A program made the position numbers and the translations under genes. A stretch of DNA of 49,545 bases from Planctomycetota bacterium (GTDB taxonomy: Bacteria; Planctomycetota; Planctomycetia; Pirellulales; Pirellulaceae), in NCBI GenBank assembly GCA_029259935.1, contig JAJDEH010000474.1, positions 1-49,545 on the forward strand, read 5' to 3'. Shown piece after piece: positions 1 to 7,299 of the stretch. How positions within the stretch are numbered: the stretch's first letter is position 1; each line of letters starts with the position of its first letter. Under the pieces are notes generated by a model. That model was not told where the DNA came from. It worked only from the letters and a program-made list of their open reading frames with translations, and searched no databases.

Positions 1-1374
1 CTGCAGGTGGCCGTGGATGCCGCGGTCGCCTCCGTGGACAGCGGTTCTCTTGACCTGCAAGTCATTGGGGAAAACACATTGCTTTCGTCGTTGAACAACG
101 GCCAGGGCGTGAGTCTCGGGTCGATCAGAATTCAAGACACCACCGGCCTGGACAGCGCCATCAATCTTGCGACCTTGGCACCCACCACGGTGGGCGACGT
201 TCTCGACGCCATCAACGCCTTGGCAATCGGCGTGACCGCCGAAATCAATCCGGAAGGCGATGGAATTCGTCTGCGCGATACGGCATCCGGAACCCAAAAG
301 ATAGTCGTTTCGGAAACCGGCAACGGAACATCCGCCGCCGACTTGGGAATCTTGGGAACTTCGACCACGGTCGATATCAGTGGTAACGACACCGAGGTGA
401 TTACCAGCTCAAGTTCGTTTTCAGTGTCAATCAGCTCGTCGGAATCACTGGCGGATGTGATCAGCAAGATCAATGATTTGGATGCCGACGTCGCGGCGTC
501 GTTATTCAACGATGGCAGCAGTTCGTCGCCGTTTCGTCTTTCGCTGGTTAGCCAGGTCAACGGGTCGGCGGGGGAACTGTTGATTGACAGCGCTGGAGTG
601 GCGTTCAATTTTCAGCAGTTGGCCCAGGCTCAGGATGCCTTGCTGTTGATTGGCTCGGCCGATTCAAGCGGCGCGGGTTTCCTGGCGTCTTCCACTACCA
701 ATCAGTTCGACAGCGTCCTGAACGGAGCGACGCTTACCCTGGGCGAGGCGACGACCAGCACGGTCACCATCAACGTGGCGGAAACGGATTCTCAGTTCGT
801 GGCCGACGTCGAGTTGTTCGTAAGCGCCTATAACAGCCTGAAAACGGGAATTGACGAACTGACGTTTTTCAACGAGATCGACAATGTCACCGGAGTCCTG
901 TTTGGATCGAACGAGACACTGCGAATCGAAAACGAGCTATCGCAATTTATCTCCGGCCGCCAGTTCAATCTCGGGTCAATCCGAAGTCTGGAAGAACTGG
1001 GGCTCAGCCTTGATGCGGAAGGCCAACTCCAACTCGACACGAGCAAGCTGAAGAGTAAATTCGCCGAGGACCCGCAGGCTCTTGAGCAGTTTTTCACCGG
1101 CGACGACGGAATCGCCGCGCGGCTCGATACACTCATCGATACGTTCGCCGGAGCGGAGAATTCGTTACTTGTCAATCGCGTCAATTCGCTGCAACGCCGA
1201 ATCGACGACACGAACCAACGAATTGCCGCATTTACGGAACGGCTTGACAGCCAGCGCGAACGGATGCTCAAGGATTTCTTCCGGATGGAAGAGGTCATCG
1301 GTCAGCTTCAGAACAACCTGGCGGTCATCACGGCGTTACAACCGTTACCACCGTTAGTGTCTAACGCAAGTTAG
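1..1374 (+). CDS. fliD: Flagellar hook-associated protein 2 (filament cap), 5' end cut off
   Basis: FliD forms the pentameric cap at the tip of the flagellum that guides flagellin assembly outside the cell. The reading frame is open from the first base, so the N-terminus lies outside the window; the GTG at 7 is not taken as the start. The visible 457 residues hold two flagellin hook-IN-like segments (about residues 40-70 and 145-200), then the FliD C-terminal domain, ending in a heptad-rich coiled coil (NRVNSLQRRIDDTNQRIAAF and onward) that in the family packs into the filament core. Ser/Thr-rich, Cys-free composition fits an exported flagellar axial protein. fliS follows after 216 bases on the same strand, the usual fliD-fliS order. 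No terminator was seen after the stop. Confidence 0.93.
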   Translation: MQVAVDAAVASVDSGSLDLQVIGENTLLSSLNNGQGVSLGSIRIQDTTGLDSAINLATLAPTTVGDVLDAINALAIGVTAEINPEGDGIRLRDTASGTQKIVVSETGNGTSAADLGILGTSTTVDISGNDTEVITSSSSFSVSISSSESLADVISKINDLDADVAASLFNDGSSSSPFRLSLVSQVNGSAGELLIDSAGVAFNFQQLAQAQDALLLIGSADSSGAGFLASSTTNQFDSVLNGATLTLGEATTSTVTINVAETDSQFVADVELFVSAYNSLKTGIDELTFFNEIDNVTGVLFGSNETLRIENELSQFISGRQFNLGSIRSLEELGLSLDAEGQLQLDTSKLKSKFAEDPQALEQFFTGDDGIAARLDTLIDTFAGAENSLLVNRVNSLQRRIDDTNQRIAAFTERLDSQRERMLKDFFRMEEVIGQLQNNLAVITALQPLPPLVSNAS

Positions 1375-1590
1375 CCTGGATTCGATTCCATGAAAATCTT
1401 GCTGAACGGCGACCGGTATTTTGTCCGATGTCCATTGAGTAAGCTTCGCTCATCGCGCTGAGTGTGCGGCGTAGGCCGATGCACTCGAACGAGCGACCCG
1501 TGGCCGCGCGACCCCGGCCACACACCTGCCCAGCTTATCACTTCCTTCGGACAGGGCGCGGATTGACCAGAACACAAAGGCTGAAGTTCC
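1375..1590 (+). other. fliD-fliS spacer, no gene seen
   Basis: These 216 bases hold no convincing coding region. They contain a short inverted repeat (GTGGCC around 1499 pairing with GGCCAC around 1517), but no T-tract follows it, so I do not call a terminator. No sigma-28-like promoter was recognised. Confidence 0.4.
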
Positions 1591-2085
1591 ATGCAAGATG
1601 CGCAACAAGCGTACTTTGAAACTCAAGTGCTCACCGCGGCCCCCCAGAAGTTGCGGCTGATGTTGATTGAGGGCGCGACCCGATTTGCCACGCAAACGGC
1701 CGAGCACTGGCGTGCCTCGCGTCGCGAGGAAGGCGACAAGACACTGGTCCGCTGCCGCGAAATCGTCGCCGAGCTGCTAGTTGCCATCAAGCCGGAAGAT
1801 TCGGCGGCGGCGGCCAACACGGCCGCGATCTATTTGTTCATCTTTCAAGCTCTTAACGAAATGCAGTTTGAACCGGACGCCGACCGCATCGACGGCATCG
1901 TGCAGGTGCTTACGGAAGACCGCGAGACATGGCGGCAGTTATGTGAAATCATGCCCGAGGCACCCGTGCCTCCCGCCGGGAGCGAAATGCCTGGGGAACT
2001 CACCGCCGACGATTTCGATTCCAGTGCCATGAATCCCATCGCGGACACCGCGACAGTTCAAGGCGGTTTCTCACTGGACGCTTAA
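1591..2085 (+). CDS. fliS: Flagellar secretion chaperone FliS
   Basis: FliS is the cytoplasmic chaperone that binds the C-terminus of flagellin and prevents early polymerisation. The 164-residue product starts with the family pattern: Y8 near the N-terminus and the stretch APQKLRLMLIEGATRFA (equivalent to the family's P-x-x-L-I-x-x-L-Y-x-G-A), followed by amphipathic helices through about residue 120 (TAAIYLFIFQALNE, IDGIVQVLTEDRETWRQLCE). The final 35 residues are Pro/Ala/Asp-rich and look disordered, longer than in E. coli FliS (about 136 aa). The ATG has only a weak GAAG ribosome-binding sequence. It sits directly after fliD, which supports the call. Confidence 0.88.
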   Translation: MQDAQQAYFETQVLTAAPQKLRLMLIEGATRFATQTAEHWRASRREEGDKTLVRCREIVAELLVAIKPEDSAAAANTAAIYLFIFQALNEMQFEPDADRIDGIVQVLTEDRETWRQLCEIMPEAPVPPAGSEMPGELTADDFDSSAMNPIADTATVQGGFSLDA

Positions 2086-2154
2086 ACGCGGTATCCTTCG
2101 AGAAACACGGTTCCATGGGATCAGCGCGGTGGCGTTGCCTGATCGGGATGGATC

Positions 2155-2823
2155 TTGCAAACTGATGGGATGACTGGCGACGCCTTGCAAGGCGACCTAC
2201 TGCTTGTGCCCACGGAATTGGAACGGTCGCGGTTTGCCGCGCAGCCCGCATTTCGCGCGAACGCGCAAATTGAAATTTGTGGTTTTGGCCCTATCGCCGC
2301 CGCCGCGCAAACCGCCCAACTGCTCGCTCGCTATCGCCCTCGCCGTGCGATCCTGATGGGAATTGCGGGGACCTACGACACGATCGTGGTCCCGATCGGA
2401 TCGGCCTCCACGTTTAACACCGTAGGTTTATACGGAGTCGGCGCTGGATCGGGCAGTGAATTCTTGACCCCGTCCCAGATGGGCTTTCCCCAATGGGACG
2501 GCGGCGAGACGCGGGATGCGGTCCACGAAGAGATTTCGCTAGATTTCACGCTGAAATCCCACCCAAAAAGGTTGCTGACCTGTTGCGCCGCTTCTCGAAA
2601 TGCGGTCGAAGTAGAACAGCGGTTGGAATGTTTCCCGCAAGCAATCGCCGAGGACATGGAGGGGTTCGGTGTCGCGCTGGCCTGCGCGATGGCCGATACG
2701 CCGCTGAGGATCGTGCGCGGCATTTCCAACCAAGCGGGCGACGGCGACGTGGAGAACTGGAAGATCGACGAGGCAATCCAGTCGGCCTGGGAACTGATGG
2801 TCGAGTTGCTCAAGCACGACTAG
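2155..2823 (+). CDS. mqnB: Futalosine hydrolase (menaquinone synthesis)
   Basis: MqnB splits futalosine into hypoxanthine and dehypoxanthine futalosine in the futalosine route to menaquinone. The protein (about 222 aa) is a nucleoside-phosphorylase-type fold: the glycine-rich ILMGIAGTYD segment (about residues 65-75), the substrate segment EDMEGFGVALACA, where the Met-Glu pair binds ribose in this superfamily, and the late RGISNQAGD motif. Length is normal for MqnB. The start is unsure: TTG at 2155 or ATG at 2170, which shortens it by five residues; a GGGATGG sequence precedes the TTG. mqnD follows after 19 bases on the same strand, and this neighbour makes MqnB much more likely than another nucleosidase. 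Confidence 0.87.
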   Translation: MQTDGMTGDALQGDLLLVPTELERSRFAAQPAFRANAQIEICGFGPIAAAAQTAQLLARYRPRRAILMGIAGTYDTIVVPIGSASTFNTVGLYGVGAGSGSEFLTPSQMGFPQWDGGETRDAVHEEISLDFTLKSHPKRLLTCCAASRNAVEVEQRLECFPQAIAEDMEGFGVALACAMADTPLRIVRGISNQAGDGDVENWKIDEAIQSAWELMVELLKHD

Positions 2824-2842
2824 CCGAAAGTGATAACAAGCA

Positions 2843-3709
2843 ATGACGACCATTCACCTTGGCATTTCGACATGTCCCAACGACACGTTTACGTTTCACG
2901 GCATTTTGACCAAGTGCATCGACTTACGCGGTCTCGAGTTTCGCGTCGAGTTGCTGGATGTCGAGCAACTCAACACGCGTCTCTTTGCCGGCGACTTCGA
3001 CGTCGCCAAGGCCAGTTTCCATGCCGCTCTGTTATTGGCCGACGACTTGGGAGTCTTGCCGACCGGATCGGCTTTGGGGTTTGGCAACGGACCGTTGCTG
3101 CTGGCGGCCCGGACCGACTCTCTGCCAGGTGATCGAATCGTTGACGGCGCTGGCAACACGCGAACGGCGCGCGTGTTGTGTCCGGGCCAATGGACCACCG
3201 CCACTCTGCTCTACCAACTGTTTCACGCGGGGGAAGGGCACGTCGAGCATGTCGTCTTTTCGGAAATCATGCCAGCGCTACAGCAACGAGAGGCCGACTT
3301 TGGAGTCTGCATTCATGAAGGCCGCTTCACGTGGAAAGAAAACGGGCTGGCTTGCGTGGAAGATTTGGGCCAAGTTTGGGAGCGGGAAACGTCGCACCCT
3401 CTTCCGCTGGGTGGGATCCTAGCTCGGCACCGGCTGGGGCAAGAGACGTTGGAACGTGTTCAAGCGGTGTTGCGCGATTCATTGGAATACGCCTTGGCGA
3501 ATCGCGAGGCGACCGTACCGACGATGCGACAATATGCCCAGGAATTGAGCGAAGAGGTGATGTTCTCGCACGTTGACCTCTACGTAAATCAGTGGACGCA
3601 GAACCTCGGCAGCCAGGGCCGTGAGGCGCTGGGTGCCCTGTGCGCTCAAGCAAGACGAGTCAACCTCGTGCCGGAAACAGGGCCTGATCTGATGATTCTC
3701 GAGGTCTAG
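2843..3709 (+). CDS. mqnD: 1,4-dihydroxy-6-naphthoate synthase (menaquinone synthesis)
   Basis: MqnD converts cyclic dehypoxanthine futalosine to 1,4-dihydroxy-6-naphthoate. The 288 residues begin with the family signature IHLGISTCPNDTFTFHG, followed by the periplasmic-binding-protein-like fold: FDVAKASFHA, the GFGNGPLLLA strand (about 80-90) and the GVCIHEGRFTWKENGL region (about 154-170), which contains the His-Glu pair conserved in MqnD. Length is normal. It probably shares a transcript with mqnB. mqnA and mqnC are not in the window, so the rest of the pathway must lie elsewhere. A double-hairpin repeat follows 28 bases after the stop and may act as transcript end or processing site. Confidence 0.93.
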   Translation: MTTIHLGISTCPNDTFTFHGILTKCIDLRGLEFRVELLDVEQLNTRLFAGDFDVAKASFHAALLLADDLGVLPTGSALGFGNGPLLLAARTDSLPGDRIVDGAGNTRTARVLCPGQWTTATLLYQLFHAGEGHVEHVVFSEIMPALQQREADFGVCIHEGRFTWKENGLACVEDLGQVWERETSHPLPLGGILARHRLGQETLERVQAVLRDSLEYALANREATVPTMRQYAQELSEEVMFSHVDLYVNQWTQNLGSQGREALGALCAQARRVNLVPETGPDLMILEV

Positions 3710-3736
3710 CGACTGGTGGCGTGGTTGCTTCTCAGG

Positions 3737-3789
3737 TTGTGGTGCAGCCGTCTCGGCTGCTATCTGCAGGCGGGACGCCTGCACCACAA
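3737..3789. repeat. Double-hairpin intergenic repeat, copy 1
   Basis: A 53-bp element bounded by 9-bp inverted ends (ttgtggtgc at 3737, gcaccacaa at 3781). Inside are two hairpins, gcagccg-tct-cggctgc (3744-3760) and gcaggcg-gga-cgcctgc (3765-3781). The same design, in reverse orientation and with a longer middle, occurs at 40753-40841. Such REP/MITE-like elements are common between planctomycete genes. Its position just after mqnD would allow an RNA-stabilising role, which is inference. Confidence 0.75.
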
Positions 3790-3903
3790 TTTGGTTCTTT
3801 AGCGCTCCAACCATGCCCATCCTCCCAATGGTGGCGATGCGTGGCTTCATGGATTAAAATCCAAATTCCTTCAGCATCCCATTCCCCCCCACGTAACACC
3901 ATC

Positions 3904-4158
3904 ATGGCCAAGCCCCTCCCGCCGCCGGAGAGACCGATCGAGCAGCCAAAGTCCGGTCGTTCCTGGATTCCGATCGCTTTGCTGGTACTCGCTGGTTTTG
4001 TTGCTTATCTAGCGCTTGTATTCCTGACGTTGGGGGTTTTTGGCCCCGTCCTCATCATCGGCGGAGCATTATTGGGGATCGTCATGTTCCATTATGTTGT
4101 CTGGGGCTGGTGGCTGGGAAAAGTCATCCGTGACGCCAGCGACGAAGACGATCTTTAG
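3904..4158 (+). CDS. Small membrane protein, function unknown
   Basis: An 84-residue protein with a Pro-rich cytoplasmic N-terminus (MAKPLPPPERPIEQPKSGRS), two closely spaced hydrophobic segments (about residues 25-47 and 49-70) and an acidic tail ending in DASDEDDL. I do not recognise a named family. The ATG at 3904 is preferred over upstream in-frame codons because the longer versions run through the hairpin repeat and have no sensible composition. It lies between mqnD and the large dehydrogenase gene on the same strand, 33 bases before the latter, so it may be co-transcribed with it. Confidence 0.6.
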   Translation: MAKPLPPPERPIEQPKSGRSWIPIALLVLAGFVAYLALVFLTLGVFGPVLIIGGALLGIVMFHYVVWGWWLGKVIRDASDEDDL

Positions 4159-4191
4159 CCTTCCAATCAACACTCCCGCCAGGTTGAATTC

Positions 4192-7100
4192 ATGAATAGA
4201 TTGTTTCCGACAGCGCGCCTGCGCCAAATTGGCATGCTCCGCCCGCTCTTCCAATTCACTTTGCTGGGTGCGGCAACGTTAGTAGCCGGTATTTGCGGCA
4301 GCGCGCAAGCCGATCCGGTTCCCGCCAAAGGAAAAGGGCAACCCGTGCAGTGCCGCTGGGCGCGCGGAGAAATCAAGATTGACGGTGTCGCGGACGAAGG
4401 CGATTGGAAAAACGCGATCAAAATTGACGCTTTCAAACTGCCATGGTTGCGAGAAAAACAGCGACCGCCGCGCACTTCGACCAGCGCGCGTCTGCTTTGG
4501 GATCGCGACAATTTGTATTTCTTTGCCGACATGGAAGATTCCGACCTCTACGCGGATGTCAAGGAACATGACGGAGAAACTTGGTCGAACGATGTCTTTG
4601 AGCTGTTCTTCAAACCGGCGGACGACAAGCCGGGCTACTACGAATTTCAAGTCAACGCCGCCGGGACCGTGATGGACATGTTCATTCCGCGGCGCGGCAG
4701 TGGCGGATTTCAGCGATACAAAAAGGACGGCGAGTTTCACATCCAGGCCAAAGTCAAACGCAGCGGCACGCTGAACAAATGGAGCGATCGCGATACCGGC
4801 TGGACCGTCGAAGGGAAGCTTCCCTGGACCGCGATGCTAAAAACCGGTGGACGGCCCAACCCGGATGAAGTGTGGAAGTTCGCGCTATGTCGTTACGATT
4901 ACTCAGTCGACTTTGAGGGTCCTGAACTGTCGACCAACGCGCCGCTCGATTCCAAGCCGCATGCCGATTTCCATCGGCACGAGGATTATGCCTCGCTGCG
5001 ATTCGTTGGCCCGCGAGACACTCCCCTTCCCAGCGACGCCAAACCGGTCGGCATCAAGCGTCTTGTTCCCTTGACGACTTCCCGAGTGGCCGGATCTCCC
5101 GAACCCCCGCCGCCCTATATCGCCGAGCGAGCCTTTGCGCAACTCAAGTTGAACTTTCCCATCGCGGTTGCCCGCCAGCCTGGCGGTAACAAGTTAATCG
5201 TCATCCACCAAGATCGCTCGTACGGAGCGACGAAAATCTTGCGGCTCACCGACTCGGCCGACGCAAAAGAAGCAGAAACACTGCACACGCTTGAAACGAC
5301 GGCCTACGGCGTGGCATTTCATCCAGATTTTCAAAAGAACGGCTATTTGTTCGTGGGGCATAACGGAAAGTCGGAGGGGTTCGAGGGAAAGACGACGCGC
5401 ATTTCGCGATTCACGATGCAAACCGAGCCGCCCTTTGCGATTGACCCCAAGAGCGAACGGGTGATCATCGAATGGGAGTCGGACGGGCATAACGGGGGCG
5501 ATCTTGTCTTCGGGCTCGACGGGATGCTGTACGTCACCTCGGGCGATGGAACTTCTGATTCGGATACGAACCTCAAGGGGCAGGGCCTCGATCATGTGCT
5601 GTCCAAGGTGTTGCGCATCGACGTCGATCATCCGGCTGATGGCAAGCACTACGGCGTTCCGAAGGACAATCCGTTTCTAGACGTCGACGGCGCGCGGCCC
5701 GAGACCTGGGCTTACGGTTTTCGAAATCCGTGGCGTATCACCGTCGACAAGAAACAAGGACACATTTGGGTCGGAAACAACGGCCAGGATTTATGGGAGC
5801 AGGCGTACCTCGTCGAGCGTGGAGCGAATTACGGCTGGAGTGTTTACGAAGGCGGCCACGTTTTCTACGCCAATCGCAAACGCGGCCCGACACCGATCAG
5901 CAAGCCGACCGTCGAACATCCACATTCCGAAGCTCGTTCGTTGACCGGCGGCGTCGTCTACCATGGCGATGGTTTTCCGGAACTTCGCGGAGCCTACATT
6001 TACGGTGATCACTCGACCGGAAAAATCTGGGCCGTGCGCCACGACGGCAAAAAGATACTCTGGCATAAGGAAATCGCCGATACGAGCTTGCGGATTTCCG
6101 GTTTCGGCACCGACAGCCGGGGTGAACTGTTGATCTGCAACCACGAAGCGGACGAACTTGGCGGCTTGTATTCACTAAAGCGAAATCCCAACCAAGCGAC
6201 CAATGAACAGTTTCCACGAAAGCTGAGCGAAACAGGACTATTTCGCAACGTCAAGAACCACCAAGTTCAGCCCGCACTGATTCCGTACTCCGTCAACTCG
6301 CCGCTCTGGTCGGACCACGCGCACAAAGAGCGATTCATGGCGTTGCCGGGCGACGAGCCAAAGATCGAAGTCACCGCCAACCGCGGCTGGGACTTTCCCG
6401 AGCAGACGGTGCTCGTAAAATCGTTCGCTCTCGACCTGAGAGAAGGCCGAGCCGATTCGCGACACTGGATTGAAACGCGGCTGCTAACGAAACAGCAAGG
6501 CGAATGGGTTGGCTACTCTTATCGCTGGAACGACGAGCAGACCGACGCCATGCTCGTCGGCAAGGAAGGCGCGGATCAGCACTTCGACATTCGCACGGCC
6601 AGCGGCGTTCGCCGGCAAACATGGCGCTATCCCAGCCGCACCGAATGCATGGTTTGCCATTCGCGGGCCGCCAAATTCGTACTCGGCCCCAGTACGCTTC
6701 AAATGAACAAGGATCACGACTACGGCGGCGTGGTCGACAACCAACTGCGAGTGCTGGAACATCTTGGCGTTTTGCAAATCAACTATCGCAAAGAAACACT
6801 TGACCACATGCGCGAACAGGCGAAGTCCGATGGGAAAACTGACAGTGAGGCCAGCGCCTACATCGCACAACAAACGGCCACGCGAGACCAGCGCGCCGCC
6901 AGCAACTCGTCGCTACTTTCGTACGCGCCCCGCCATTACGATCGCTTGGCCGATCCGTACGACGAATCGGCCGACCTCGACGCCCGCGCCCGTTCCTACT
7001 TGCACGCCAACTGTTCGATTTGCCACGTCGACGCCGGCGGCGGCAATGCTCAAATCAATCTGGAATTCACGGTCGACCGAGAAAAAACGAAACTGTTCGA

Positions 7101-7299
7101 CATCAAGCCGCTACATCACACGTTTGACATCGCGGATGCTCGCCTAGTCTCACCCGGCAATCCAGACCAATCCATCTTACTGCACCGAGTTTCCATTCGC
7201 GAGCGCGGCCAAATGCCGCAACTAGCTAGTTCGCTAGTCGACGAAAAAGCCGTGGCGATGCTGCGGCGGTGGATCGAAAAGCTTGAAGAGGCACCTTAA
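4192..7299 (+). CDS. Secreted CBM9-like / sorbosone-dehydrogenase-like / dihaem cytochrome fusion
   Basis: A 1035-residue exported protein. After a signal peptide (about 1-40) comes a carbohydrate-binding-module-9-like domain (about 45-265; IKIDGVADEGDWKNA, DNLYFFADMEDSDLY, WSNDVFELFF). A glucose/sorbosone dehydrogenase-type six-bladed propeller follows (about 310-660; HNGGDLVFGLDGMLYV, YGFRNPWRI, YGWSVYEGG). The C-terminal third resembles the SO2930-type dihaem family with two haem sites, CMVCH (819-823) and CSICH (941-945). I infer that a periplasmic quinoprotein-like dehydrogenase passes electrons to its own haems; the substrate is unknown, although the CBM9-like part suggests a carbohydrate. 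The stop codon lies in a TTAA palindrome that is also the stop of the opposing gene. Confidence 0.85.
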   Translation: MNRLFPTARLRQIGMLRPLFQFTLLGAATLVAGICGSAQADPVPAKGKGQPVQCRWARGEIKIDGVADEGDWKNAIKIDAFKLPWLREKQRPPRTSTSARLLWDRDNLYFFADMEDSDLYADVKEHDGETWSNDVFELFFKPADDKPGYYEFQVNAAGTVMDMFIPRRGSGGFQRYKKDGEFHIQAKVKRSGTLNKWSDRDTGWTVEGKLPWTAMLKTGGRPNPDEVWKFALCRYDYSVDFEGPELSTNAPLDSKPHADFHRHEDYASLRFVGPRDTPLPSDAKPVGIKRLVPLTTSRVAGSPEPPPPYIAERAFAQLKLNFPIAVARQPGGNKLIVIHQDRSYGATKILRLTDSADAKEAETLHTLETTAYGVAFHPDFQKNGYLFVGHNGKSEGFEGKTTRISRFTMQTEPPFAIDPKSERVIIEWESDGHNGGDLVFGLDGMLYVTSGDGTSDSDTNLKGQGLDHVLSKVLRIDVDHPADGKHYGVPKDNPFLDVDGARPETWAYGFRNPWRITVDKKQGHIWVGNNGQDLWEQAYLVERGANYGWSVYEGGHVFYANRKRGPTPISKPTVEHPHSEARSLTGGVVYHGDGFPELRGAYIYGDHSTGKIWAVRHDGKKILWHKEIADTSLRISGFGTDSRGELLICNHEADELGGLYSLKRNPNQATNEQFPRKLSETGLFRNVKNHQVQPALIPYSVNSPLWSDHAHKERFMALPGDEPKIEVTANRGWDFPEQTVLVKSFALDLREGRADSRHWIETRLLTKQQGEWVGYSYRWNDEQTDAMLVGKEGADQHFDIRTASGVRRQTWRYPSRTECMVCHSRAAKFVLGPSTLQMNKDHDYGGVVDNQLRVLEHLGVLQINYRKETLDHMREQAKSDGKTDSEASAYIAQQTATRDQRAASNSSLLSYAPRHYDRLADPYDESADLDARARSYLHANCSICHVDAGGGNAQINLEFTVDREKTKLFDIKPLHHTFDIADARLVSPGNPDQSILLHRVSIRERGQMPQLASSLVDEKAVAMLRRWIEKLEEAP

